Under the pieces are notes generated by a model. It ran no database searches. It was given only the letters and a program-made list of their open reading frames with translations, and was not told the origin of the DNA. DNA of 64,000 nt, taken from Paraburkholderia atlantica. GTDB taxonomy: Bacteria > Pseudomonadota > Gammaproteobacteria > Burkholderiales > Burkholderiaceae. Below, piece after piece: positions 7,072 through 16,515 of this stretch; the first letter of the stretch is position 1, and every line of letters begins with the position of its first letter. Position numbers and translations under genes: made by a program. The stretch spans positions 1 through 64,000 of the forward strand of contig NZ_WHNQ01000011.1 of assembly GCF_009362785.1 (NCBI RefSeq), written 5' to 3'.

Positions 7072-9174
7072 ATGGTCTATCCCACCCTCCGCGACTGGCT
7101 GTTCTCCGTCAAGACGTTCGCCGCGGCCATGCTCGCGCTCTACATCGGCCTCGCGTTCGAACTGCCGCGGCCGTACTGGGCGATGGCCACCGTCTACATC
7201 GTGTCGAACCCGTTCGTCGGCGCGACCCGTTCGAAGGCGATCTATCGTGCGCTGGGCACGGTGCTCGGCGCGTCGGGCGCGGTGCTGCTGGTGCCGCCGT
7301 TCGTCGAATCGCCGTACCTGTTCAGCGTGATCGTCGCGACGTGGACCGGCACGATGCTGTACCTAGCGGTATCGGACCGCACCGCTCGCAGCTACGTGTT
7401 CATGCTGGCCGCCTATACGATGCCGATCATCGCGCTGCCGTCGGTGACGAATCCGACCGGCGTGTTCGATCTCGCCGTGAGCCGGACCCTCGAGATCATT
7501 GTCGGCATCGTCTGCGCGAGCATCGTCGGCAGCGCGGTGTTTCCGAGCCGGCTCGCGCCGACGATCATCGAGCGCACCGACGCATGGTTTCGCGACGCCG
7601 CGTTCTACGCGACCGAAACGCTATCCGGCCGTATCGCAAGCTCGGCGATTTCCGGCGCGCGGCAACGGCTCGCGAGCACGATCAACGGCCTCGAACTGCT
7701 GCTGAGCCAGCTCGCCTACGATCACACGCGGCCCGACGTGCTCGCGCGCGCGCATGAGCTACGAGGCCGCATGCAGTTGCTGCTGCCGATCATGTCGTCG
7801 CTCGCCGATCCGCTGCTCGCGCTCTACAACAATGGTCCGCAACACTGGCCCGAGGGGCTTCAGACGCTGATCGACGACGTCGTCAAGTGGTTCGACCAAC
7901 CGCTGCCGGAGCCGAGCGAGGGCTATCACGCGGACGAAACCGCCAACTCGCTGCGCGCGCGCATCGCCGCGATGCGCCCGCCCGCCGCCGCGCTCGCGCA
8001 TTGGGACGGCGCGCTGCTGTCGAATGCGTTGTGGCGCCTCGGGCAAGTGATCGACGTGTGGCAGGACTGCCGCTCGCTGCGCATCATCATCACGCGCGAG
8101 GAAGGTTCGTGGCGGCCGCATTTCCGTCACTGGCGGCTCGGCGGCACCGAGCGCTTCTACGATCGCGGCATGATGCTGTTCGCTACCCTGTCGGCGGGCG
8201 CGGCCGTGGTGCTCGCGTGCGCGCTGTGGATCGGCTCGGGCTGGAACGACGGCGCGAGCGCGGTCACGCTGGCGGCAGTGGCCTGCTGCTTCTTCGCCGC
8301 GCTCGACGAGCCCGCGCCGTTCGTGTTCCGCTTCTTCGTCGCGACGGGCGTCGCCGTCGTGGCCGCGGGCCTCTATCTGTTCGTCGTGCTGCCGCAGGTG
8401 CACGACTTCGCGATGCTGGTGATCCTGTTCGCCGCGCCGTTCATTCTGGTCGGCACGCTGATTCCGCGCCCGCAGTTCAACATGGTGACGGTGCTGGTCG
8501 CGGTGAACACGGCCACCTTCATCAGCATTCAGGACGCGTACGACGCGAACTTCCTGACGTTCCTGAACGCCAACCTCGCGGGGCTCTCCGGCCTGCTCTA
8601 TGCGTACCTGTGGACTCGCGTGACGCGCCCATTCGGCGCCGAGCTCGCCGCGGCGCGCCTGTTGCGCTCTAGCTGGGCAGACGTCGCGCTGACCGCATCC
8701 ACGCGGCCGATCGAAGACCCGCGCAACCTCGCCGCTCGCATGCTCGACCGGCTGATGCAATTGATCCCGCGCCTCGCGGCCACCGACGACTACCGCCATC
8801 CGTCGATCGAGAGCTTCCGCGACCTGCGCATCGCGTTCAACGCGCTCGATCTGCGCCGCCTCACCCGCAAGCTCGGCGGCGAAGCGGCCGGCGCGATCGA
8901 GCATGTCCTAGATGGAGTGCGTACATACTACGAGAGCTGCGTCGCGCGACGCGACCGCGAGCCGGTACCGGACAGCCTGATGTCGTTGATCGACGTGGCC
9001 GTCGCGCGCGTCACCGCGCAGGGGCTAGCCAACGCCGCGGCGCCGACCGAGACCTCGCAGACCTCGGCGCGCCACTTGCGCGATGCGCTGCACGCGCTGG
9101 TCGGCTTGCGTCTTTCGCTGTTTCCGGCGACCCTCACGAAACCAACGCCGACCGAACCGGAGGCCGCCGCGTGA
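7072..9174 (+). CDS. FUSC/AaeB-like inner-membrane efflux transporter
   Basis: This 700-residue protein has the FUSC layout: an N-terminal membrane block (about residues 12-165, including RPYWAMATVYIVSNPFVGAT), a cytosolic middle (about 170-355), a second membrane block (about 365-515), and a C-terminal soluble domain. AaeB-type proteins export aromatic carboxylic acids with an AaeA adaptor. Both the adaptor and the small DUF1656 subunit follow in the same operon. The nearby aromatic catabolic genes fit an aromatic substrate, but the substrate is not shown by sequence. Confidence 0.9.
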   Translation: MVYPTLRDWLFSVKTFAAAMLALYIGLAFELPRPYWAMATVYIVSNPFVGATRSKAIYRALGTVLGASGAVLLVPPFVESPYLFSVIVATWTGTMLYLAVSDRTARSYVFMLAAYTMPIIALPSVTNPTGVFDLAVSRTLEIIVGIVCASIVGSAVFPSRLAPTIIERTDAWFRDAAFYATETLSGRIASSAISGARQRLASTINGLELLLSQLAYDHTRPDVLARAHELRGRMQLLLPIMSSLADPLLALYNNGPQHWPEGLQTLIDDVVKWFDQPLPEPSEGYHADETANSLRARIAAMRPPAAALAHWDGALLSNALWRLGQVIDVWQDCRSLRIIITREEGSWRPHFRHWRLGGTERFYDRGMMLFATLSAGAAVVLACALWIGSGWNDGASAVTLAAVACCFFAALDEPAPFVFRFFVATGVAVVAAGLYLFVVLPQVHDFAMLVILFAAPFILVGTLIPRPQFNMVTVLVAVNTATFISIQDAYDANFLTFLNANLAGLSGLLYAYLWTRVTRPFGAELAAARLLRSSWADVALTASTRPIEDPRNLAARMLDRLMQLIPRLAATDDYRHPSIESFRDLRIAFNALDLRRLTRKLGGEAAGAIEHVLDGVRTYYESCVARRDREPVPDSLMSLIDVAVARVTAQGLANAAAPTETSQTSARHLRDALHALVGLRLSLFPATLTKPTPTEPEAAA

Positions 9175-9244
9175 CGTCCCCATTCTTGCGCCGCTGCTCG
9201 TGCCCGCTTGCGCGCCCCGTCCCCCCTTTTTTCCAGTTCCCGCG

Positions 9245-9454
9245 ATGATCGGTGAAATCGATATCTTCGGCGTGTTCGTACCGTCCGTGCTGGTCCTGAT
9301 GTTGATCGCGTATCTGATCAACCTCGGCATTCGCACCGCGCTCGATTACGCCGGCTTTTACCGCTTCGTCTGGCATCGCTCCATCTTCGATCTCGGCATC
9401 TATGTGCTGGTGCTGGGCCTTGTCGTCGTCGTTTCGCACAGACTAATAACGTGA
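9245..9454 (+). CDS. DUF1656 (AaeX-like) small membrane protein
   Basis: This 69-residue protein has two hydrophobic helices (VFVPSVLVLMLIAYLINLGI and a C-terminal IYVLVLGLVVVV) joined by an amphipathic RTALDYAGFYRFVWH loop, typical of DUF1656. These proteins almost always lie between FUSC-type and HlyD-type efflux genes, as here. The ATG at 9245 gives the normal family length; the longer frame upstream overlaps the fusC gene. Its stop overlaps the GTG start of the next gene (GTGA). Confidence 0.88.
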   Translation: MIGEIDIFGVFVPSVLVLMLIAYLINLGIRTALDYAGFYRFVWHRSIFDLGIYVLVLGLVVVVSHRLIT

Positions 9455-10461
9455 AAAAAACCTGGTTCTCCGTCGGTCAGATTCTGCTGACCTTGATCGT
9501 CGTGGCGGTCGCGGCATTCGTGCTGTGGAAACTCGTCGACTACTACATGTTCGCGCCCTGGACCCGCGACGGGCACGTGCGCGCCGACGTGATCCAGGTC
9601 GCCCCCGACGTGTCGGGACTGATTTCGTCGGTCGAGGTGATGGACAACCAGCAGGTCAAGCAGGGCCAGGTGCTGTTCAGAATCGATCAGGCGCGCTACA
9701 CGCTCGCATTGCGTCAGGCCGAGGCAACCGCGCAGCAGCGCCGCGCGACGCTCGATCAGGCGCGCCGCGAATATGCGCGCAACCGTCAGCTCGGCAATCT
9801 CGTCGCCGCCGAAGTGCTCGAAGAAAGCCGCTCGCGCGTCGACGCGGGCGAAGCCGCGCTCGCCGATGCGAACGTCGCGATCGACACCGCGAAGCTGAAC
9901 CTCGAACGTTCGACGATCAAGAGCCCGGTCGACGGCTATCTGAACGACCGCGCGCCGCGCGCCGGCGAATTCGTCGCGGCGGGCCGCGCGGTGGTCGCGG
10001 TGGTCGACATGCATTCTTTCCGTGTGGACGGCTACTTCGAGGAGACCAAGCTGCGCGGCATCGACATCGGCCAGCCGGTCGACATCATCGTGATGGGCGA
10101 GCCGAAGCCGCTGCGCGGGCACGTGCAGAGCATCGTCGCCGGTATCGAAGACCGCGACCGCACCCAAAGCGCCAATCTGCTGCCGAACGTGAACCCGGCG
10201 TTCAGCTGGGTGCGGCTCGCGCAGCGCATTCCGGTGCGGGTCGCGCTCGACGAAGTGCCCGCCGATTTCCGCCTGATCGCGGGGCGTACCGCGACGGTGT
10301 CGGTGCGTGACCTGTCGCCGGTCAGGACTCGCGCCGTGTCGGGCACGGGCGGCGCATCTGGCACGCTCGCCGCTTCGGCCGCGCCGGTGGCGCCGGGTTC
10401 GTCAGTGGCGTCCGGGTCGGCCGGGGCAACGGCCACGAAGCCGTCGGGCGCATCGCGATGA
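9451..10461 (+). CDS. HlyD-family periplasmic adaptor (AaeA-like)
   Basis: This 336-residue membrane fusion protein has an N-terminal anchor helix (about residues 9-28), then WTRDGHVRADVIQVAPDVSG, the diagnostic start of the biotinyl-lipoyl domain of AaeA/EmrA proteins. An alpha hairpin (about 80-150) follows, then the second lipoyl half (LERSTIKSPVDGYLND) and a beta barrel. A Ser/Ala/Gly-rich low-complexity tail follows residue 295. The start is GTG, overlapping the previous stop by 4 bp; the end overlaps the next ATG by 4 bp. It links the inner-membrane pump to the outer-membrane factor. Confidence 0.92.
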   Translation: MKKTWFSVGQILLTLIVVAVAAFVLWKLVDYYMFAPWTRDGHVRADVIQVAPDVSGLISSVEVMDNQQVKQGQVLFRIDQARYTLALRQAEATAQQRRATLDQARREYARNRQLGNLVAAEVLEESRSRVDAGEAALADANVAIDTAKLNLERSTIKSPVDGYLNDRAPRAGEFVAAGRAVVAVVDMHSFRVDGYFEETKLRGIDIGQPVDIIVMGEPKPLRGHVQSIVAGIEDRDRTQSANLLPNVNPAFSWVRLAQRIPVRVALDEVPADFRLIAGRTATVSVRDLSPVRTRAVSGTGGASGTLAASAAPVAPGSSVASGSAGATATKPSGASR

Positions 10462-12026
10462 AGTTCGTGCGTACCTTGTCTTCGCTGGCGCCGCGCTTGC
10501 CGCTGCTGCCACTGCTGTCGTTATTGCCGCTCACCGTCGCGCTGAACGCCTGCATCAACGTCGGGCCGAACTACACGCTGCCGAAACAGGCGCTGGTCAA
10601 TGCGCCGCTCGCCACCGGAGCGATCGAGGGCGCCGATCCCATGTTGACGTCGAACCTCAATACGCCGACCGTCTGGTGGAAGCTGTACGACGATCCGGTG
10701 CTGAACAGTCTGGTCGAGCAGGCGTTGAAATCGAATACCGACTTGCGCGTCGCGGCCGCGAATCTCGCGCGCTCGCGCGAGGCGCTGGGCGTGGCGCAAG
10801 CGCAGGGCGGCTTTTCAGGCAACGCGTCGGTGGCAATCCAGCGCGCGCAGGAATCGGCCGAGCAATTCCTGCTGTTCGAGAAACTGCCGGTCGCCAATCT
10901 GGGTGACATGGGCATCAACGTCTCGTACGAGATCGATCTGTTCGGCAAGCTGCGCCGCGGTGTCGAAGCGGCGGCGGCGGACACCGAGGCCGTGGAAGCC
11001 GCGGGCGACCTAGCGCGTATTACCGTCGTCGCGGACGTGGTGCGCTCGTACGTCGAGCAATGCTCTGCGGCCGAGGAATTGCGCATCGCGCAGCAATCGC
11101 TCGCGTTGCAGAAGCAGCGCGTGGATTTGTCGCGCCGTCTGCGCGACGCCGGCCGCGGCAACCAGACCGCGGTTACCAGCGGTCAGACCCAGGTCGAAAC
11201 CCTGACGGCCGACATTCCGCGCTACACCGCGCGCCGCAAGATCGCGCAATACCGGCTCGCGATGCTGCTCGCCCAGGCGCCGTCGCAATTGCCGCCAGCC
11301 GTGCTCGCGTGCGACCGGCTGCCGCAAATCAACCAGCCGATTCCGATCGGCGACGGCGCCGGGCTGCTGCGGCGCCGCCCCGACGTGCACGAAGCCGAGC
11401 GTCAGCTGGCGGCCTCGACGGCGCGCATCGGTGTCGCGACCGGCGCGCTTTACCCGAGCATCAGCATCGGCGCGTCGGCGGGCTTCACCGGCATTCTGGA
11501 AGACATTCCCACCCAGCCGACCGCGCGTTGGGGCTTCGGTCCGCTGATCAGCTGGAACTTCCCGGCCAATGGCGCGCGACAGCGGGTACGCGAAGCCGAA
11601 GCGTCGAGCCAGGTCGCGCTCGCGAAGTTCGACGGCGTGGTGCTGGGCGCGCTGCGCGAAACCGAGACCAACCTCGCGACCTATGCGTCCGATTACGCTC
11701 GAGCCGAAGCGCTGCGCGCGGCGCTGAAGTCGGCCGTGCAATCGGCGGATGAAACGCATCGGCTGTATCGCGCCGGCCGCGAGTCGTTCATCGCCGATCT
11801 CGACGCGACGCGCACGCTGACGGCCGCGAAGTCGCAGCTCGCCGCGGCGGAGGGCCAGGTGGCGGTCGATCAGGTCAATCTGTTCCTGTCGCTGGGCGGC
11901 GGGTGGGAGGTCGGCGGGCAAAGCACGCCGGGCGAAACGCGGCCGCAGCTGAAGGCAACACCTGTGACGGCCAAGCCGAGCGCGAAGCCGGGGGCGTCGA
12001 ACGCCGCGACTGCGAACGCGCCTTGA
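10458..12026 (+). CDS. Outer-membrane efflux lipoprotein, NodT/OprM type
   Basis: This 522-residue protein is the TolC-like outer-membrane channel of the pump. The N-terminus is a lipoprotein signal ending LNAC (Cys32), followed by INVGPNY, the classic start of NodT-family factors. It contains the two repeated outer-membrane efflux domains with VSYEIDLFGKLRRGVEAA and RRRPDVHEAERQLAASTARI. A proline/alanine/lysine-rich tail (after about residue 490) is longer than usual. ATGA overlap with the adaptor gene shows translational coupling. It closes the marR-fusC-DUF1656-hlyD-OMF operon. Confidence 0.93.
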   Translation: MKFVRTLSSLAPRLPLLPLLSLLPLTVALNACINVGPNYTLPKQALVNAPLATGAIEGADPMLTSNLNTPTVWWKLYDDPVLNSLVEQALKSNTDLRVAAANLARSREALGVAQAQGGFSGNASVAIQRAQESAEQFLLFEKLPVANLGDMGINVSYEIDLFGKLRRGVEAAAADTEAVEAAGDLARITVVADVVRSYVEQCSAAEELRIAQQSLALQKQRVDLSRRLRDAGRGNQTAVTSGQTQVETLTADIPRYTARRKIAQYRLAMLLAQAPSQLPPAVLACDRLPQINQPIPIGDGAGLLRRRPDVHEAERQLAASTARIGVATGALYPSISIGASAGFTGILEDIPTQPTARWGFGPLISWNFPANGARQRVREAEASSQVALAKFDGVVLGALRETETNLATYASDYARAEALRAALKSAVQSADETHRLYRAGRESFIADLDATRTLTAAKSQLAAAEGQVAVDQVNLFLSLGGGWEVGGQSTPGETRPQLKATPVTAKPSAKPGASNAATANAP

Positions 12027-12117
12027 TCGGCGTCTTACGGTTTATTTTTGACGAGCTTTCTTTTTGCTTTCGTTTTCGGTTAAATACGTGACACCACTTC
12101 ACACTACGGGGTCTCGT

Positions 12118-12210
12118 ATGTCGCCATTCATGCAGGGAGTCGTCACGTTGGGCGGATGCATCGGTATCTTCACCGCGGTGGTTACCGTCGTCGAAATGTT
12201 TGCGCGTTGA
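12118..12210 (+). CDS. Possible 30-residue membrane miniprotein
   Basis: ATG at 12118 opens a 30-codon frame reading MSPFMQGVVTLGGCIGIFTA and ending VEMFAR. It is a single strongly hydrophobic helix with charges only at the C-terminus. A GGGG run (12108-12111) lies 6 nt upstream and could act as a ribosome site. The preceding 60 bp are unusually T-rich. It lies in the gap between the efflux operon and the convergent iorA gene. Bacterial miniproteins of this form exist, but conservation is untested. Confidence 0.35.
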   Translation: MSPFMQGVVTLGGCIGIFTAVVTVVEMFAR

Positions 12211-12240
12211 ATCGGGCGGGCGGAGGTCCGAAAGAGCGGC

Positions 12241-12699
12241 TCAGCTCTTGCGCGCCTTCGCCGCCTGATGTATCGCCGCCCGCACCCGCGGATACGTGCC
12301 GCAACGGCACACCACCGGCGTCATCGCCTCGTCGATGTCGGCGTCGGTCGGATCGGGCTTGTGCTTCAGCAACGCGCAAGCCGCCATCAATTGCGCGCTC
12401 TGGCAATAACCACACTGCACCACATCGAGGTCGATCCACGCGGCTTTCAGCGCCTGCGCCTCGGCTCCCTGCAAACCCTCGATCGTCGTGATCTTCTGCG
12501 TATGCAGGCTCGACATCGGTGTCTGGCAAGCGAGGCACGCCGCATCATCGAGATTGATCGTGCATGCGCCGCAGATGCCCACGCCGCAGCCGAACTTCGT
12601 GCCGGTCATGCCGAGATCGCAGCGCAGTACCCATAGCAGCGGCATGTCCGGGTCGGCATTGACCAGCACCTTGCGTCCGTTGATATTCAGTACCGCCAT
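12241..12699 (-). CDS. IorA-type [2Fe-2S] subunit of a molybdenum hydroxylase
   Basis: This 152-residue protein belongs to the xanthine-dehydrogenase small-subunit family. The N-terminal plant-type ferredoxin half has CGVGICGACT with a further Cys in CLACQ. The C-terminal helical half has the second cluster motif CGYC and CRCGTY. The start at 12699 is fixed by a perfect AGGAGG 5 nt upstream; the upstream in-frame start would lose it. It passes electrons from the Mo cofactor subunit encoded just upstream (35 to 60 bp gap, same strand). The closest characterised model is isoquinoline 1-oxidoreductase. Confidence 0.9.
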   Translation of the reverse strand: MAVLNINGRKVLVNADPDMPLLWVLRCDLGMTGTKFGCGVGICGACTINLDDAACLACQTPMSSLHTQKITTIEGLQGAEAQALKAAWIDLDVVQCGYCQSAQLMAACALLKHKPDPTDADIDEAMTPVVCRCGTYPRVRAAIHQAAKARKS

Positions 12700-12754
12700 G
12701 TCTGCCTCCTGAGTCGCCACGCTACATCGCCAGCTTTTGCTTTTCCGCCGTCCG

Positions 12755-15025
12755 TCAGGCGAGCCGCAAGGGCAGCCTCCGCAAACGCTGCCCCGTCAGC
12801 GCGAACACCGCATTGCCCACCGCCGGCGCGATCGGCGGCACGCCCGGTTCACCGACACCTTGCGGATGCAGTTGGCTCGGCATGATGTCGACTTCGATCG
12901 CCGGGCACACATTCATCCGCACGACCGGAAAGTCCACGAAGTTCTTCTGCTGCACCTGGCCGTCGACGATCGTGATCTCGTTCTGCAACGCACTCGACAG
13001 CCCGAACACGATGCCACCTTCCATCTGCTGACGGATCAGGTTGGGGTTCACCGGCAAGCCGCAATCGATCACGCACACCACGCGATGCACGCGAATCTGC
13101 CGGTTCGCCCCGATCGACACCTCCGCGACCTGCGCGACGACGCTGCCGAACGCCTCGTGCAACGCGACGCCACGCGCGCAGCGCGCGCCATCGGCGGCGG
13201 GTTTGAGCGGACGTCCCCAGTCCGACAATTTCTCGACACGCTTCAGGACCGCCAGATGGCGCGGATGCTGGGCGAGCAGCATCGCGCGAAACGCGATCGG
13301 GTCCTGGCCGGCCGCGGCGGCGGCTTCGTCGGTGAAGCTCTCGGTGAAGAAAGCCTGATGCGAGTGGCCGACCGAACGCCAAAAGCCGATCGGCACCGGC
13401 AATTCGACGATCTTGTGCGACACGCGCGCGGCCGGCCACTCGTACGGTTGATCGAACGCGCCTTCGCAGGTGGTCTTGTCGATCGGGAGGTGCGGCACGC
13501 CGTAGTACCGCGCGAGCGCGTCCGGCACGATCGCCTGGCCCGCCGACTTCGCGTGCCACGCGACCAGCTTGCCGTGCTCGTCGAAACCGGCCTGCAGCCA
13601 TGCCGCGCAAGCGGGCCGATAGAAGTCGTGCATGAAATCCTGCTGGCGCGACCAGATGGTTTGCACCGGACGGCCATCGGCCTCGCGCGCGATCGCCGCG
13701 GCCTGCGCGACGAAATCGAGTTCGAGGCGCCGGCCGAACGCGCCGCCCAACAACTGCGTCTGCACATCGACGAGATCGACGTCGAGGTCGAGCACCTTCG
13801 CCGCATGATGCCGCGCGAGCCGCGGCATTTGCGTCGACACCCAGACGGTCGCCGCGCCGTCGGCGACCTGCACCGTGCAGTTCAGCGGCTCGACCGCGCC
13901 ATGCGCCAGATATGGCGCGTGATAGACCGCTTCGATCTTGCGCGCCGCGCGGCTCATCGCGTTATCGACGTTGCCGATGTCGTAATACACGTGACCGTCC
14001 GTATGGTCGAGCGCGTCGACGAGGTGGCGATCCACGTCCGTGCTCGACAACTTCGCGGCCTCGCCGTCATGCCAACTCACGTTGATCGCCTCGACCGCGT
14101 TCATCGCGTGAAACGCGTTGTCCGCGATCACGGCTACGCCGCCGGTGCCGCCCGCATACGGCCGCACGGCGAGCGCCTTGATGAAGCCCGGCATCTTTTG
14201 CGCGGGCGTCGCGTCGAAATGCGCGACCGTGCCGCCGAGCGTCGGGCACATCACGACGCTCGCATAGACCAAACCGTTGGGGAGCACATCGATGCCGAAG
14301 CGCGCCGCGCCGTCGATTTTCGACGCGGCTTCGATGCGCCGGATGGGCTGGCCGATCAGCTTGAAGTCGGCGGGCTGCTTCAGGACGACGCTGCGCGGCA
14401 GCGGCTGGCCCGCGGCCACCGACGACAACTCGCCGAACGTCGCCTTATGTCCCCGCGGATGCTGCACGTAGCCCTTTTCCGCGCGGCATTCGTGGACCGG
14501 CACGTCCCAGCGCTCGGCCGCCGCGCCGATCAGCATCACGCGCGCCGACGCGCCGGCCTCGCGCATCGGCGTCCAAAGATCGTTCATGCTCGACGAGCCG
14601 CCCGTCATCATCGTGCCGAACTCTCGCACCGCCTTGCTCGTAATCCACACGGTGCCGCGCCGGATATAGCTGTCGTCGTCCGGGCGAAACGGCAGATCGT
14701 CGACGATGCTCTGCACCGCGTTGTAGATCCGATCGATCGGCGCCTCTTCGACGTGCACCTGCGACCAGTCGGCGTCGAGTTCTTCGGCGAGCAGCATCGC
14801 GAGTCCGGTATGGATGCCCTGCCCCATCTCGGCCTTCGGCACGATGATCGTCACGCGGTTGTCGGTGTCGATCTTGACCCAGCCGTTCAGCGCGACCTGC
14901 GTGCCTTGCGTCGGCAGCGGCGTCGATGTCATCAGGCGCTGGCGCGGCGGCACCACGCCCCAGCCGACCAGCAGCCCGCCCAACGCACTGGCGCCGCCAA
15001 GCAGAAAGGTTCTGCGCGTCAACAT
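12755..15025 (-). CDS. IorB-type molybdopterin-binding subunit of an aldehyde/N-heterocycle oxidoreductase
   Basis: This 756-residue protein starts with a twin-arginine signal (MLTRRTFLLGGASALGGLLV), so the folded Mo enzyme is exported to the periplasm. It has the tandem aldehyde-oxidase Mo-binding halves. GVGEPGVPPIAPAVGNA near the C-terminus carries the catalytic Glu of the xanthine oxidase family, and SHQAFFTESFTDEAA is also typical of IorB-like proteins. There is no FAD subunit and no cytochrome subunit next to it, so the electron acceptor is unknown. The substrate could be an N-heterocycle or an aldehyde. Confidence 0.88.
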   Translation of the reverse strand: MLTRRTFLLGGASALGGLLVGWGVVPPRQRLMTSTPLPTQGTQVALNGWVKIDTDNRVTIIVPKAEMGQGIHTGLAMLLAEELDADWSQVHVEEAPIDRIYNAVQSIVDDLPFRPDDDSYIRRGTVWITSKAVREFGTMMTGGSSSMNDLWTPMREAGASARVMLIGAAAERWDVPVHECRAEKGYVQHPRGHKATFGELSSVAAGQPLPRSVVLKQPADFKLIGQPIRRIEAASKIDGAARFGIDVLPNGLVYASVVMCPTLGGTVAHFDATPAQKMPGFIKALAVRPYAGGTGGVAVIADNAFHAMNAVEAINVSWHDGEAAKLSSTDVDRHLVDALDHTDGHVYYDIGNVDNAMSRAARKIEAVYHAPYLAHGAVEPLNCTVQVADGAATVWVSTQMPRLARHHAAKVLDLDVDLVDVQTQLLGGAFGRRLELDFVAQAAAIAREADGRPVQTIWSRQQDFMHDFYRPACAAWLQAGFDEHGKLVAWHAKSAGQAIVPDALARYYGVPHLPIDKTTCEGAFDQPYEWPAARVSHKIVELPVPIGFWRSVGHSHQAFFTESFTDEAAAAAGQDPIAFRAMLLAQHPRHLAVLKRVEKLSDWGRPLKPAADGARCARGVALHEAFGSVVAQVAEVSIGANRQIRVHRVVCVIDCGLPVNPNLIRQQMEGGIVFGLSSALQNEITIVDGQVQQKNFVDFPVVRMNVCPAIEVDIMPSQLHPQGVGEPGVPPIAPAVGNAVFALTGQRLRRLPLRLA

Positions 15026-15315
15026 GGCATGACTCGCTCGGCTGGCTCGATGGTAGGAAAACGGCGACAGCGCCGATGCACCCGTCTTTGACTGCGAATA
15101 GTAATAAGACGAATCGGCGAGCGTGAGACTTAAATGCGCGCGTGAACCTGCAGCGGCCGTGCGGCGCGGAAAGGCGGGGACTGAAAGCGGCGGGGGAAAG
15201 TCGTGGGGTGTTTCATTAACTGCTATCGCGCGGGCCGCGGTGTGCGAGCGTGATTAAAACCGCTGGCACACCGCGAACCTTGCGCCTGATTCAATCAGGC
15301 GACGATGCGACCGGA
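15026..15315. other. Intergenic region between iorB and xylH
   Basis: This gap holds the iorB upstream region and the end of the xyl operon. A 9-bp perfect hairpin (CGCCTGATT-C-AATCAGGCG, about 15283-15301) sits 15 bp past the xylH stop. No T-tract follows on the minus strand, so termination of the xyl operon is uncertain. I see no gene here. Confidence 0.5.
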
Positions 15316-16515
15316 TCAACGGCGGTTCGAACCCGACACCACGTCGATCCATACGGCCAGCACGAGGATGCCGCCCTTCACGATCATCTGCCAGTACGCG
15401 TCGACGTCGAGCATCGACATGCCGTTGTCGAGGCTCGCCATCACGAGCGCGCCGATCAGCGCGCCGTACACGGTGCCTGATCCGCCGCGCATCGATGTGC
15501 CGCCAATAAAGCACGCGGCGATCGCATCGAGCTCGCCCATCGAGCCCGCCGACGGCGAACCGGCCGCGAGCCGCGCCGTGTTGACGATGCCGGCGAACGC
15601 GCACATCAGCCCCATCAGCGCGAAGATCGCGAGCTTCACGCGGTCGGTGTTGACACCCGACAGGCGCGTCGCTTCGAGGTTCGAGCCGACCGCGTAGATG
15701 CGGCGTCCGAACACGGTCTGCGTCGCGATCCACGTGAAGATGCCGAGCAGTGCAAGCAGCAGCAACACCGGCACCGGAATGCCGCCGTAGTTGTCGAGCA
15801 TCGCGACGAAGCCGGCGAGAATCGCGCCCGCGCCGACCACCTTCGCGACGTCCTGCCAGAACGGCACGACACGCAGTTGATAACGCTGCCGGTTGGCGCG
15901 CTGGCGGATCGTCAGGAAAGCCAGCAGCACGAACAGCACGACGGCGAGCGTGTCGCCGGCGAGCCGCGGCAGATAGCCCTGGCCGACGAACACGAAGCTG
16001 TCCGACACCGGCGCGATCGTCGAGCCGCCGGTAACGCCGAGCAGAATGCCGCGATACGCGAGCATGCCGCCAAGCCCGACGATAAACGACGGCACACGCC
16101 GATACGTCGACCACCAGCCGTTGAACAAACCGACCACGATGCCGAGCAGCAGCACGACCGGAATCGTCACGCCGATCGGCCAGTGCCGGTTCACGTCGAG
16201 AATCGCCGCGACGCCGCCGAGCAAACCGAGCAGCGAACCGACCGACAGGTCGATTTCACCGGCGATGATCACGAACACCATGCCGCATGCGAGCATGCCG
16301 GTAATCGACATCTGCCGCAGCAGATTCGACAGATTGCGCGGCGTGACGAACGCGCCGTGCGTGAGCGCCGAAAAGAAAATCCAGATCACCGCGACGGCAA
16401 TCAGCAGCGCGAGAATCTTGTAGCGCGCGAACAGTTGCTGGAGCCGTTGCGTGCCGCCGAATGCGCCTCGCGGCGCGGCGTTGTCGGTGCGTTGGGAAGT
16501 TACGTCGGGAGTCAT
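15316..16515 (-). CDS. xylH: D-xylose ABC transporter permease
   Basis: This 399-residue permease has about ten transmembrane helices, with family sequences CGMVFVIIAGEIDLSVGSLL (the coupling region of sugar permeases) and IGGTSMRGGSGTVYGALIGA. The start at 16515 overlaps the xylG stop by 4 bp. The frame stays open far upstream through xylG, but only the part from 16515 encodes permease. It is the last gene of xylA-xylF-xylG-xylH. Confidence 0.93.
   Translation of the reverse strand: MTPDVTSQRTDNAAPRGAFGGTQRLQQLFARYKILALLIAVAVIWIFFSALTHGAFVTPRNLSNLLRQMSITGMLACGMVFVIIAGEIDLSVGSLLGLLGGVAAILDVNRHWPIGVTIPVVLLLGIVVGLFNGWWSTYRRVPSFIVGLGGMLAYRGILLGVTGGSTIAPVSDSFVFVGQGYLPRLAGDTLAVVLFVLLAFLTIRQRANRQRYQLRVVPFWQDVAKVVGAGAILAGFVAMLDNYGGIPVPVLLLLALLGIFTWIATQTVFGRRIYAVGSNLEATRLSGVNTDRVKLAIFALMGLMCAFAGIVNTARLAAGSPSAGSMGELDAIAACFIGGTSMRGGSGTVYGALIGALVMASLDNGMSMLDVDAYWQMIVKGGILVLAVWIDVVSGSNRR

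Noticed and set aside
12737..15091. 784-residue plus-strand open frame
   Set aside because: It mirrors iorB, which has clear Mo-cofactor motifs. The product is Arg/His-rich with no fold signature.
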